From Streptococcus cristatus (lineage in GTDB: Bacteria; Bacillota; Bacilli; Lactobacillales; Streptococcaceae), in contig NZ_RJNA01000002.1 in NCBI RefSeq assembly GCF_003943815.1, positions 76,070-140,069 of the forward strand: DNA of 64,000 bases. Direction: 5' to 3'. Shown in pieces: positions 29,419-37,747 of the stretch; the first letter of the stretch is position 1, and each line of letters starts with the position of its first letter. A program made the position numbers and the translations under genes. The notes under the pieces were generated by a model. That model saw only the letters and a program-made list of their open reading frames with translations, made no database searches and was not told the origin of the DNA.

Positions 29419-29988
29419 TTAGAATGAATATTTAAGCATGGTTTCTTCCACTTCCGCCAAGGTCACGCCAAACAGTTCCAGCCGCTTGAGTAGCTGCTTG
29501 CCGTTAGAATAACCGATACGAAGCTCTTCTCCTAGATACTCTCGACGCTGACGGCTGTCGCTTCCTAGGAGCAATCCCAGCCGCATAAGGTCATTCTTTG
29601 TTACATCAAAATCACTGCTTGACTCAAAATGGCTGGTCACCCCAGTGAGGGCTGTTTTTAAGTCTTCAAAACTCGCATGCTCAATGCCTAATGAGCGCCC
29701 TTTGGTCTTGGACTTAGGAGCTGCTTCGTCACGTTTGAGAAAGGCATGTTGGACAGTAGGAATTTCCGTCATAATCAGACGGCGAATCCGCTCGCCATTG
29801 AAATCAGGGTCTGTAAAGACAATGACACCATGTAAGTCCTGCAAGCGACGAATCCGTTCGATATCGGCATCGCTGATAGCGGAGCCTCTCGTTTCATAAG
29901 TCTCAACATCAAAATAGCGCTTGAGATTGGCTGTGTCATCACGCCCTTCCACAACGACCACTTGCGGGATTTTTATCTTTTCAGTCAA
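29419..29988 (-). CDS. rnmV: Ribonuclease M5
   Basis: About 189 residues from TTG 29988; an in-frame ATG lies at 30015 inside tatD. The TTG start gives MTEKIKIPQVVVVEGRDD, which aligns with homologues, and AGAAGG lies 9 bases upstream. The Toprim fold shows VVVEGRDD and VIVFTDPDFNGERIR. The enzyme matures the 5S rRNA precursor. It overlaps the end of tatD, the normal tatD-rnmV arrangement. Confidence 0.93.
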   Translation of the reverse strand: MTEKIKIPQVVVVEGRDDTANLKRYFDVETYETRGSAISDADIERIRRLQDLHGVIVFTDPDFNGERIRRLIMTEIPTVQHAFLKRDEAAPKSKTKGRSLGIEHASFEDLKTALTGVTSHFESSSDFDVTKNDLMRLGLLLGSDSRQRREYLGEELRIGYSNGKQLLKRLELFGVTLAEVEETMLKYSF

Positions 29989-30751
29989 GCCCAAACACCT
30001 TCTTTGCATTTTCATAGGTCGCCTGCGCTACTTCTTCGACCGCCAACCCACGCAGTTCAGCAATTTTCTCCACAACATAGCGAGTATAGGCTGTTTTGTT
30101 TTCTCGGCCGCGTTTGGGAACAGGCGCCAAGTAAGGTGCATCCGTCTCGACGAGGATTTTGTCCAAAGGCAGATTCTGCGCAGCCTCCTGAATATCCGTT
30201 GCTTTTTTAAAGGTGACGACTCCAGAAAAGGAAATCATCATCCCCAGCTCGATAAAGCGCTCTGCCATTTCCAAAGAACCCGAATAAGAGTGCATGATAC
30301 CGCCACGAGGGCCTACACCCTCACTTTTGATAATCTCATAGGTGTCCTCTAAAGCGTCGCGCGTGTGGACGACAAAAGGCAGGTCTAACTCTTTGGACAG
30401 CTGGATTTGTCGGCGAAATACTTGCTCTTGCACTTCCTTGGGCGCTGTCATCCAGTGATAATCCAGACCAATCTCGCCCAAAGCCACTACTTTTGGATGA
30501 GCAAGCTTGTCCAGCAGATAGGCTTCCACCGCCTCATCATAAGTCCCAGCCTCAGTCGGATGCCAGCCAATCGTAGCGTAAATCTGCTCATAATTGTCGA
30601 CCAACTCCAAGGCGCGCTCAATGGTCGGCCGGTCAAAACCGACAACATTCATATTGCTGACACCCATTTCTGCAGCTAGCTGGAGCTCCTCTGCCTCTCG
30701 ACCAGCAAATTCTTCCACATTTAAATGCGTGTGTGTATCAAAAATTTTCAT
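29981..30751 (-). CDS. tatD: TatD-family metal-dependent deoxyribonuclease
   Basis: 256 residues, a TIM-barrel amidohydrolase-like fold. Metal ligands are in FDTHTHLNVEEF, ALGEIGLDYHW, FVVHTRDALEDT, IMHSYSG and VETDAPYLAP. Family members are 3'-5' DNases involved in DNA repair and degradation. It is the first gene of the minus-strand run through rnmV and has its own extended -10 promoter. Confidence 0.93.
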   Translation of the reverse strand: MKIFDTHTHLNVEEFAGREAEELQLAAEMGVSNMNVVGFDRPTIERALELVDNYEQIYATIGWHPTEAGTYDEAVEAYLLDKLAHPKVVALGEIGLDYHWMTAPKEVQEQVFRRQIQLSKELDLPFVVHTRDALEDTYEIIKSEGVGPRGGIMHSYSGSLEMAERFIELGMMISFSGVVTFKKATDIQEAAQNLPLDKILVETDAPYLAPVPKRGRENKTAYTRYVVEKIAELRGLAVEEVAQATYENAKKVFGLD

Positions 30752-30780
30752 GCTTTACTTCCTTGTATTTCCTGCCTTTC

Positions 30781-30789
30781 ATTATACCA
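30781..30789 (-). promoter_or_regulatory. tatD extended -10 promoter
   Basis: TGG-TATAAT on the minus strand (TATAAT at 30781-30786), about 30 bases upstream of the tatD start. Confidence 0.55.
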
Positions 30790-30901
30790 AAAAAGTCAGT
30801 TAAAGGGGCAAGAGCTTTACTTTCTCTCCATCTATTCCAGCGGGTATTTACTATTTTTTCAACGCCTATAAAAAATAATTTTACTGTTTCTTGATAATTT
30901 T

Positions 30902-30954
30902 TTATTATTTTTCGATATTTTATTATTGATTATCGATATATTTTGTGATATAGT
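30902..30954 (+). promoter_or_regulatory. Promoter and possible operator of the DUF2975 cassette
   Basis: TTGATT (30926-30931), 17-base spacer, extended -10 TGA-TATAGT (30949-30954). Two direct repeats, each beginning TTATTATT and ending TCGATAT, lie at 30902-30918 and 30920-30939; the second covers the -35. They are a plausible binding site for the small HTH protein of the cassette. Confidence 0.5.
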
Positions 30955-30985
30955 AAATAAAAATAGAAATTATTTGGAGGAATCC

Positions 30986-31462
30986 ATGTCAAAGACAAGA
31001 CAAAAAACAGCTGAAGATATAAGCATTGTGCTTACAAAAATCAGCCTCAGCATTTTATTTATTGCTTCCATTGTCCTGATAGCCATCGGACCTTGGGTAG
31101 TCAGCCTAGTCATCGAATTTCCCTCTCCTTTCTTTCAGGGAGAAAGTCGCTATTGGATATTGTTGCTTCTAGGCTATGTCTTGGGCTGCCTGGCTCTGAC
31201 CTGTATCGTACATCTCTATCGGCTCCTCAGCCGCATCGGGAAAAATCAGGTCTTTATCAGACAGAATGTACAGTATATGCGCTATCTGGGCTGGGAAGTC
31301 GGAATGGTCTCCCTCATTTCTTTCTTTATGGGCTTGACAGTCTATATGCCCATGCTCCTCGTAGCCGTTTCTTGCTGCATTTTAACCTTGATTATTCGGG
31401 TTATCCGCAATGCTTTTGGCAAGGCAATTGAGCTGCAAGAAGAAGTAGACTACACGATTTAG
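30986..31462 (+). CDS. DUF2975-type membrane protein
   Basis: 158 residues from ATG 30986, chosen because TTTGGAGGAATCC precedes it. Four hydrophobic helices are seen: LSILFIASIVLIAIGPWVVS, YWILLLLGYVLGCLALTCIV, MVSLISFFMGLTVYMPML and the following LLVAVSCCILTLIIRVI. The loop between helices 2 and 3 (LLSRIGKNQVFIRQNVQYMR) is typical of DUF2975 proteins, which are regularly encoded beside a short YozG-like HTH regulator, as here. The function is unknown; such pairs resemble membrane sensor plus regulator modules. Confidence 0.78.
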   Translation: MSKTRQKTAEDISIVLTKISLSILFIASIVLIAIGPWVVSLVIEFPSPFFQGESRYWILLLLGYVLGCLALTCIVHLYRLLSRIGKNQVFIRQNVQYMRYLGWEVGMVSLISFFMGLTVYMPMLLVAVSCCILTLIIRVIRNAFGKAIELQEEVDYTI

Positions 31463-31470
31463 GAGGGACT

Positions 31471-31689
31471 ATGATTCAGATAAATTTAGACCTTGTCATG
31501 GCTCAAAAACGGATTAGTGCTGGACGCTTAGCAGAATTGATTGACCTCACCCCTGCCAACTTGTCCATCTTGAAAAATAACCGAGCCAAGGCAATACGCT
31601 TTTCAACACTTAATGCCCTTTGTCGGGAATTGGACTGCCAGCCCGGCGATATTCTTGAATATATCACAGATGAAACCGAGGAGGAATAA
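31471..31689 (+). CDS. Small XRE-family HTH regulator (YozG-like)
   Basis: 72 residues made almost entirely of one helix-turn-helix: MAQKRISAGRLAELIDLT, then NLSILKNNRAKAIRFSTLNA and the C-terminal CRELDCQPGDILEY, which is characteristic of the Cro/CI-like YozG/YdzL group. It is encoded 8 bases after the DUF2975 gene and 2 bases before the next gene, so it is one operon. It probably controls its own cassette. Confidence 0.88.
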   Translation: MIQINLDLVMAQKRISAGRLAELIDLTPANLSILKNNRAKAIRFSTLNALCRELDCQPGDILEYITDETEEE

Positions 31690-31691
31690 AC

Positions 31692-33110
31692 ATGGAAACA
31701 CCATCACAAGGACAGATGACGGGGCAACCCTACCTTCCTTTTGAAAAAGACGAAGAGCGAAAAAGCATCTTCTCAGCTTTAAACATAAAGGAACTGAAGA
31801 ATTTTAGAATCAGCTCCCTCATTCTCTATTTTTTAGCCTACTTTTATACAGTTGCTATTGACGGTAACAAGAGCATTTACTTTTTTCCTATTGCGATTGG
31901 TTTGATTAGCTTGACCGAGTGGTTAGTAAGAAAAACGCCGAAAAGCTTGCCTCAAATCGAAAGGGATGCCTCTGCTGGACTCGAGTCCAATCTTTTCCTG
32001 ATTCTCAGCCTGACTCAGGCACTGGCTCTCAGTATCTGGGGCTTTCACCCGCAATTAGAGATTTTTCAAGCTTTGACTCTTCACATCTCCTTTTCTTTTT
32101 ATATCCTATCACGGACGGGTTGGCTCAATCAAGGTCGCTTGGGAATCATGGTTTGGTACGATAGCATTCAGGCCTTTGTCATTCTACCTTTTAGAAACTT
32201 TTTCGCTGGTCTTCAAGTCTTTGCTCGGACTGGCAAGACTTCAGATGCGACTGCTGAAGACGGCGATTCTTCTAAAAAAGCAGTCCAAAGCACGATGATC
32301 GCAAGTAGCCTTCTTATTGCTGGTATGCTTGTCTTCTTCGTTTGGTCACAACTTAGCCAAGTCTCTGATCGATTTGCTCTTTTCTTTAGTATTACAGCTG
32401 AGGTTCTGCAGTCTATCTTTGACTTGATTTTTGCAAATCTGGATACAGACGCCATCGCCCTTCGCCTCTTTTTGGCTCTACCTATTGGCCTCTATCTCTA
32501 CAGTCTGATTGTTGGCAGCTTACTGAATCAAAAAAATATCAAAGTTACCTACCAAAGTTTCCAAAATAAAATTCAGCCACTGCGGATGTTTCCTGCTTTT
32601 ACAGCCTATATCATCATCGGCAGCCTCTGCCTGACCTACGCTCTCTTTTTCCTCGTTGGTTTAGGAGAATTAAGCGAACTCCTTAGTGCTGGTACTAGCC
32701 TCCAAACCATTTCTCCACAAAATGCCTCAACCGTTGCTGTTGCTGGCTTCTGGCAACTCGTTCGTGTATCACTTCTAAATTTCGCTGTGCTAGCCGCCTT
32801 TTATTTGCTGGCCCAAAAACCTCTCTGGGACCAGAAAGGTACTCGTCTAGCCAGCACTGTCCTCTTTATTTTCGCCTTTTTATTGGCCTTGCTTGCCGGC
32901 TGGAAACTTTTTGGCATCTACATCTATCTCTACGGTCCAACACCATTGCGCCTGATCTCCGCTTGGTTTATCCTCGTTCTACTGGTCTGGTGTATTCTGA
33001 CCCTGATTCGCTTCTACAAGCCCATCCAAGCAACCCGAATCGGTATCTTCTACGCCCTTATTAGTTTCACGTTGCTCTGCTATCTCTATCCCCTGCTCTT
33101 AGCTGCTTGA
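31692..33110 (+). CDS. Large multi-pass membrane protein (DUF4153/DUF4173-like)
   Basis: 472 residues with about 11-12 hydrophobic segments separated by short loops, a cytoplasmic Asp/Glu-rich N-terminus, and a soluble loop near residues 175-200 (ARTGKTSDATAEDGDSSKK). The final part, with W-K-L-F and a Tyr-rich IYIYLYGPTPLRLISAW segment, recalls the DUF4153/DUF4173 families, which often accompany DUF2975-HTH pairs. This assignment is tentative. It is the last gene of the plus-strand cassette. Confidence 0.65.
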   Translation: METPSQGQMTGQPYLPFEKDEERKSIFSALNIKELKNFRISSLILYFLAYFYTVAIDGNKSIYFFPIAIGLISLTEWLVRKTPKSLPQIERDASAGLESNLFLILSLTQALALSIWGFHPQLEIFQALTLHISFSFYILSRTGWLNQGRLGIMVWYDSIQAFVILPFRNFFAGLQVFARTGKTSDATAEDGDSSKKAVQSTMIASSLLIAGMLVFFVWSQLSQVSDRFALFFSITAEVLQSIFDLIFANLDTDAIALRLFLALPIGLYLYSLIVGSLLNQKNIKVTYQSFQNKIQPLRMFPAFTAYIIIGSLCLTYALFFLVGLGELSELLSAGTSLQTISPQNASTVAVAGFWQLVRVSLLNFAVLAAFYLLAQKPLWDQKGTRLASTVLFIFAFLLALLAGWKLFGIYIYLYGPTPLRLISAWFILVLLVWCILTLIRFYKPIQATRIGIFYALISFTLLCYLYPLLLAA

Positions 33111-33142
33111 TAGAGAGCGTACTTACATTCCAAATAATCATC

Positions 33143-33323
33143 AAAAAGAGGCTGGGACGAAAGTCCTAGCCTCTCAATTGTCTTTGGATTGTCGAGCAAG
33201 ACGCAGTGGTTGAGTGGGCTCTACTACGCTGATTTCATCAGCTTTTACAGCCCTACTCAACTGTGCGGAGGTGGGACGACGAAATCGAATTCTAACGAAT
33301 TTCCGATTTCTGTCCCACTCTCT
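33143..33323. repeat. Three-hairpin intergenic repeat, copy A
   Basis: About 180 bases, nearly identical to copy B at 36831-37010 and in the same orientation. It folds into three consecutive hairpins: GAGGCTGGGAC/GTCCTAGCCTC; a long GCAGTGGTTGAGTGGGCT/AGCCCTACTCAACTGTGC stem enclosing GCTGAT/ATCAGC; and GTGGGAC..GAAATCG/CGATTTC.GTCCCAC. The ends are roughly inverted (GAGNCTGGGAC / GTCCCACTC). It encodes no transposase. The remaining bases of this interval up to rpmH show no gene. Confidence 0.85.
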
Positions 33324-33482
33324 TTTCTTTTATTCAAACTAGCTAATAGACACGCGAAAACCCCACCTAGACCAAGCCCCCTTGCTTACCCTTTCAAGCA
33401 AAGTTCCTATCCTGCACAGACTCTTTCATAGCAATACTAGCTATCCTTAAAGCATAGAAGCCTATTCTATCAAAAGCAATAG

Positions 33483-33514
33483 AAAAACCAGCGGTCTCGA
33501 GTCTCCACTGGTTT
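33483..33514 (-). terminator. Terminator of rpmH
   Basis: AAACCAGTGG-AGACTCGAGA-CCGCTGGTTT followed by T on the minus strand. Confidence 0.8.
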
Positions 33515-33534
33515 CTTTATGGTAATCGTTTGGA

Positions 33535-33669
33535 TTATGCAGCCAAAACTTTGCGTCCTTTACGACGACGAGCTGCCAATACGCGACGACCGTTTTTAGT
33601 TGACATACGGTTACGGAATCCGTGTTTGCGCGCACGACGAAGTTTACTTGGTTGATAAGTACGTTTCAC
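33535..33669 (-). CDS. rpmH: 50S ribosomal protein L34
   Basis: 44 residues read from GTG 33669: [20 protein letters not shown], then [20 protein letters not shown] and Ala-Ala. This is the full-length, highly basic L34. GGAGG lies 7-8 bases upstream of GTG. In many bacteria rpmH precedes rnpA at oriC; here, as in related streptococci, rnpA-yidC-jag lie nearby on the same strand but upstream. A terminator follows. Confidence 0.95.
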
Positions 33670-33808
33670 GATGAATACCTCCTCATAGATTTTGTATTCG
33701 TTTAGCCGGCTATAAAGTGATCAGTTACTAAACATACTTTACTATTCTATCTGATTCTCTCCTGTTTGTCAATAGTATTGGAAGAATTGTTTCCTTTTGG
33801 AAGCGAAA

Positions 33809-34441
33809 TCATTCAAATCGTGTCGCTTCATAGAAGGGAATCAAGGCTGTCATAGCCTGCTCAAGCTCCGACAGAACTTGTTGCTTGCTCGTAGCCTCGG
33901 AAAGATTGACATCATATTTGATTAAAACCTTGCGGACTAATCCTGTAGCCACCTGCTGGCTTAGATACTGTCTATTTACCTCCGTAGCTTCGAAGCGTTG
34001 ACTCACACCATCTATCTGGGCAAAATAGTAAGCTGGCGGTTGAATAGGCAGATTCAGTATCCGATTTTGCTTGCTGAGACTGTGCTCGTCTTTCTTGCGC
34101 TCCATGAAGCTCACCTCTAGCGAGACCCCAAAATCTTCTGCAGTCCCATACAAGCGCAGGGCGAACATAGGCTCTGTGATGTCCCCATAGCCTTTTAGAT
34201 AATTCCAAAAATGTGGGCGTAAAATCTGAGCCTGATTCAGCCAATTGCTGGTCCGCTCCAGACTCAGCTTGGGATAGAGAGCCTGAAAGTCTCGGACCAA
34301 GTTCGCAAACTCCTGCCGAGCGGCCTGACCTCTAGCTTTCAAATCCAACATTGTCTCTCGCAGTTCTCCTGCCTTGTCTGGTGAAATGTATTTACTTCCT
34401 TGAACAGTCAAAAATGACTCAATAGCTGGAAAAAGTGACAT
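33809..34441 (-). CDS. Conserved hypothetical protein
   Basis: 210 residues, soluble, with no signal peptide or membrane helix. It has an N-terminal helical region with many Arg/Glu (KAGELRETMLDLKARGQAAR), a central ALRLYGTAEDFGVSLEVSFMERK strand-rich part and a C-terminal helix. No catalytic motif was recognised and the family is not known to me. It lies between rpmH and jag on the same strand with normal codon use, so it is probably an intact gene. Confidence 0.7.
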   Translation of the reverse strand: MSLFPAIESFLTVQGSKYISPDKAGELRETMLDLKARGQAARQEFANLVRDFQALYPKLSLERTSNWLNQAQILRPHFWNYLKGYGDITEPMFALRLYGTAEDFGVSLEVSFMERKKDEHSLSKQNRILNLPIQPPAYYFAQIDGVSQRFEATEVNRQYLSQQVATGLVRKVLIKYDVNLSEATSKQQVLSELEQAMTALIPFYEATRFE

Positions 34442-34492
34442 AGAATTTTCTCCTTTCTGTATCTAAAAACCAGCTAAGCAGCTGGTTAAGAT

Positions 34493-35503
34493 TTATTCCG
34501 AATCAATATCTACAACAACATAGCGGTTAGGCTCATCGCCTTCTGAATAGCTAGTCACACCATCAATTCTTGAGATAATCCGGTGGATGATTTTACGTTC
34601 ACTATTAGACATAGGATCCGTATGCTGGCTGCGACGGTCTTCTAGAGCACGCTGAGCCAATTTTTGCGCATAGCTTTGCAAAACTTCTGCCCGATGCTCC
34701 ACATAGTCATTTACATTGATAGAAATGTAGAAGCTCTTAGAATATTGATTATAAAGATAATTCTGAGCCAACAGCTGCAAAGCTTTCAAGACTTTACCGT
34801 GGTAACCAATCACGCGCCCTGGCTCATTGGTATCAATTTGCATATTAATCGTTCGGCGATTGTGGCTGCTAGAAAGAGTCGCTTCAACATCCATTTCATC
34901 CACAATCTTTTGCACATATGCGGTCACACTTGCGACAACTTCTTCAATATTACAATCATCCTCAACCTGGATCCCCAAGTCAAAGAAGGACGACTCAGCT
35001 GTCTCTTGCTGACTAGCTGCCACTTCTGCTAAAGAGCTATCTTCCTCTGAGTCTTTCAAAGTTTGTACTTCATCAATCGCTTGACTGGTCTTTAAGAAAT
35101 CAATTGCACCTGTTTCTTCCAGAATGGTACTGGCGTCTTTATCGTTTTTAAGAATTTCAGCCTTGATTTTTTCTGAAACAGCTTCACCTTCGTCTTCGGC
35201 CTTCTTGATAGCCGTCACCACTCGCCCTAAGTCGACTGTTGCTTCACTAACACTCTGTACCGGCTCGTTTTGTGCATTGATTTCCTCAGGAACTCCTTTT
35301 ACCGCCTGTTGGTTGGCCTTGGCCACAGTCGTTTCAGCAATCGGTTCCACATCTACCTGCGCAGGCTTCTTACCAAATAAACCGAGAAAACCTTGCTTTT
35401 CACGCGAAACAACGGTAATATGTGCTCTCATTCGTGGGATATCCAGCGTTTTTAGTCCATTTTGAATCGCTTCTTCAACACTTGCTCCTGTAAAAATAAC
35501 CAT
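34493..35503 (-). CDS. jag: RNA-binding protein Jag/KhpB (EloR)
   Basis: 336 residues. The N-terminal Jag domain (about residues 1-55, MVIFTGASVEEAIQNGL and KQGFLGLFGKKPAQV) is followed by an acidic linker, a KH domain with GRVIGYHGKVLKALQLL and a C-terminal R3H domain (DPMSNSERKIIHRII). In pneumococcus KhpB/EloR works with KhpA and controls cell elongation. The start is ATG 35503; a TTG two codons upstream is closer to the GGAGG and is the alternative. It lies 12 bases after yidC. Confidence 0.95.
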   Translation of the reverse strand: MVIFTGASVEEAIQNGLKTLDIPRMRAHITVVSREKQGFLGLFGKKPAQVDVEPIAETTVAKANQQAVKGVPEEINAQNEPVQSVSEATVDLGRVVTAIKKAEDEGEAVSEKIKAEILKNDKDASTILEETGAIDFLKTSQAIDEVQTLKDSEEDSSLAEVAASQQETAESSFFDLGIQVEDDCNIEEVVASVTAYVQKIVDEMDVEATLSSSHNRRTINMQIDTNEPGRVIGYHGKVLKALQLLAQNYLYNQYSKSFYISINVNDYVEHRAEVLQSYAQKLAQRALEDRRSQHTDPMSNSERKIIHRIISRIDGVTSYSEGDEPNRYVVVDIDSE

Positions 35504-35521
35504 CTGCAAGAGTCCTCCTTT

Positions 35522-36337
35522 TTACTTTTTCTTTTTCTGTGCTTTTTGAAGGGCACGTTTTTTCTTCATTTCCAATTGGCGCTCTGCCTTTGCCTTTGCT
35601 TCACGTTCAGCAATAATCTTAAAAGGATTGCTCAAAAGTAGGGTCTGACCGACTTGATAAGCGTTAGAAACTGTCCAGTAAAGAGCGACCCCGCTGGCTG
35701 CATACACCGCAAAGAAGAAAATCAATACCGGCATTAGGTAGGTCATCACTGCCGTCCCACCATTTTTCTCTGGCAAAGCCTTATTAGATAGCCAAGTGCT
35801 AAAGAAAGTAAAGAGAGCAGCGAGAATAGGTAGGATAAAGGTCGGATCTGTTGTTCCTAGATTAAGCCAGAGGAAGTGACCTGTTTTCAAAAATTCAACC
35901 CGTGTCAGAGCTTGAAAAAGTGCTACAAGCACTGGCATTTGGATAAAGAGCGGAAGGAATGCAGCATAGGGATTGACTCCCATTTCTTTATAAAGCTTGC
36001 TGGTTTCCTCTGCCAAAGCTGCTCTACTATCCATATCTTTGCCCGGATATTTTTCCTGAAGCTTCTTGATATGAGGCTGAACTTCCTGCATCTTTCTGGA
36101 TGAGGTCGTCTGAAATTGAAAGACTGGCAACAAGACTGTCCGAATAATCAAGGTAAAAAGAATAATCCCGATTCCTGTACTTCCATTGAAGGACAAGAAT
36201 TGAATCATCTCCGCAAAGAAATAAACTAATTTCTCCCAAAAATCACTTGAATTAGCGGTCACTTCGCTGGTGCCACAAGCCGTCAGAATAAGCAGCGAAG
36301 CCGCTAAAAGAAATCCTATCTTACTCTTCTTTTTCAC
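35522..36337 (-). CDS. yidC: Membrane protein insertase YidC/OxaA (lipoprotein form)
   Basis: 271 residues from GTG 36337, which overlaps the end of rnpA; AGGAAGGA precedes it. The lipobox LTAC has its Cys at residue 21, as in Gram-positive YidC1. Five membrane segments include [17 protein letters not shown] with the hydrophilic-groove Arg, [18 protein letters not shown] and [12 protein letters not shown]. The basic tail ([14 protein letters not shown]) binds the ribosome. The gene order rnpA-yidC-jag is conserved. Confidence 0.95.
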   Translation of the reverse strand: MKKKSKIGFLLAASLLILTACGTSEVTANSSDFWEKLVYFFAEMIQFLSFNGSTGIGIILFTLIIRTVLLPVFQFQTTSSRKMQEVQPHIKKLQEKYPGKDMDSRAALAEETSKLYKEMGVNPYAAFLPLFIQMPVLVALFQALTRVEFLKTGHFLWLNLGTTDPTFILPILAALFTFFSTWLSNKALPEKNGGTAVMTYLMPVLIFFFAVYAASGVALYWTVSNAYQVGQTLLLSNPFKIIAEREAKAKAERQLEMKKKRALQKAQKKKK

Positions 36338-36680
36338 AAACAAATCCTTCCTGATAAATTCTTGCAACTTTTAAGACATGCAATAAATTTTGTTCCACTT
36401 GATGGTAGTCTAGAGTTTCAACTCCCTTACGAGCAATAACAACAAAGTCATCCTTGGTCAAGTCTGCCCGATGCTGAATCAAGACATGACGAATCTTTCT
36501 TTTGATACTATTACGGACAACTGCATTGCCCAGCTTTTTACTGACTGAAATCCCCACTCGAAAATGGCGCTGTTCTTTTTCTAATTTATAAACGACAAAC
36601 TTTCGATTGGCAAAATTCTGCCCAGCTTTAAAAATCGCCTTGAAATCTTTTTCGCTCTTGACGCGATAGTTTTTTCTCAA
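36321..36680 (-). CDS. rnpA: Ribonuclease P protein component
   Basis: 119 residues. Basic protein that helps the catalytic RNA cleave tRNA 5' leaders. It begins [20 protein letters not shown] and contains the signature [12 protein letters not shown] and [12 protein letters not shown]. It is the first gene of the rnpA-yidC-jag run. Confidence 0.96.
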   Translation of the reverse strand: MRKNYRVKSEKDFKAIFKAGQNFANRKFVVYKLEKEQRHFRVGISVSKKLGNAVVRNSIKRKIRHVLIQHRADLTKDDFVVIARKGVETLDYHQVEQNLLHVLKVARIYQEGFVCEKEE

Positions 36681-36830
36681 AACTCAACTCCATCCACCAA
36701 AATTAACTCTATTATACCATATTTTCCTAAAAAGCCAATAAGGGCTAGGTGCAAGACGAGCCCTCTTTTTGAATAGTTTTACCGAATGAAAGAAGTAGTT
36801 TGGAGAGAAGAAACCGGCCGCTCAGCTCCA

Positions 36831-37010
36831 AAAAAGAGTCTGGGACAAAAGTCCTAGCCTCTCAATTGTATTTGGATTGTCGAGCAAGACGCAGTGGTTG
36901 AGTGGGCTCTACTACGCTGATTTCATCAGCTTTTACAGCCCTACTCAACTGTGCAGAGGTGGGACGACGAAATCGAATTCTAACGAATTACCGATTTCTG
37001 TCCCACTCTC
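36831..37010. repeat. Three-hairpin intergenic repeat, copy B
   Basis: It differs from copy A by only a handful of bases (for example GAGTCTGGGACA at the left end) and keeps the same three paired stems. It runs up to the stop codon of the broken lipoprotein gene at 37009. The 150 bases between rnpA and the repeat show no gene. Confidence 0.85.
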
Positions 37011-37650
37011 ATTTTACACGGTAAAAAACGTCTGGGTGCTCTGAGATGCCTTGGGCAATGATGAAGCGATCTCGACTACTATCAGTCGGATCCTGTCCGC
37101 TAACAGTCTCTCCTGCTGGCAACTTTTTCTCCGCTGGAATAATAGACAAGGCAGCACCTGTAAGATTATGCCAACGAATATTTGTACGATACATTCCATT
37201 TTCATCCAGACCAGCGTAAACCAGCTCCAACTTGGCAACATCTGATACAAGTCCCTTGGCATCAAAGGTATAAGTGACGCCATTGGCATCCCGCCAAGTA
37301 CCAGCCATGCTAGAAAAGTCCCCAGAAGCAATGGCCTGCATATCTAAACTAGAGGTAGCGGCAGGCTCTCTTTCCCCCTTGCTTTCTGACTTAGCAGAAG
37401 ACTCCTTAGTTGCTGGCTCCGAAGGCTCCTGACTGCTAGAGATAGAAGTGTCCGAACTACTTGTTTAAGTAGACAGCTCTGTCGAACTTTTGCTCGTCTC
37501 AGACTTTTTGGAAGAAGCTGAGCTGGTCGAGGTCGAGCTAACTTTGGAACTACTAGAAGGCGAAGTCGGCTGGTCTTTCTTTTGACCGCAGGCCACTAAC
37601 ATAGATGATGCTACCAGAGTTCCAGCCAAGAGAATCATCCATTTTTTCAT
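37009..37650 (-). pseudogene. DUF6287-type lipoprotein interrupted by an in-frame stop
   Basis: From ATG 37650 (GAGGTG upstream) it encodes a signal peptide with lipobox VAC (Cys21), then a Ser/Thr/Lys-rich linker. Codon 62 is TAA (37465-37467). The same frame continues without interruption through more Ser/Glu-rich linker into a C-terminal domain (GDFSSMAGTWRDANGVTYTF, SEHPDVFYRVK) that resembles DUF6287 of streptococcal surface lipoproteins. A single base change such as TCA to TAA explains it. Only a truncated linker peptide would be made unless the stop is read through. Confidence 0.82.
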
Positions 37651-37718
37651 CTTTAGCACCTCGCAATATTTTCCTGTTCTTGTAACATTATTGTAACATA
37701 AATACAGCTTTTTAGAAA

Positions 37719-37745
37719 GCAAAAACCAGCTCGAAAGCTGGTTTA
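37719..37745 (-). terminator. Terminator of gltX
   Basis: AAACCAGCT-TTCG-AGCTGGTTT followed by TT on the minus strand, immediately after the gltX stop. Confidence 0.82.
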
Positions 37746-37747
37746 TT

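Noticed and set aside
24303..30751. CRISPR array or restriction system in the accessory gaps
   Set aside because: No regularly spaced repeats and no cas, methylase or nuclease genes of defence type were found anywhere in the window.
33189..33431. 80-codon plus-strand frame through repeat copy A
   Set aside because: It lies within the structured repeat and is not supported by a ribosome site or a protein-like sequence.
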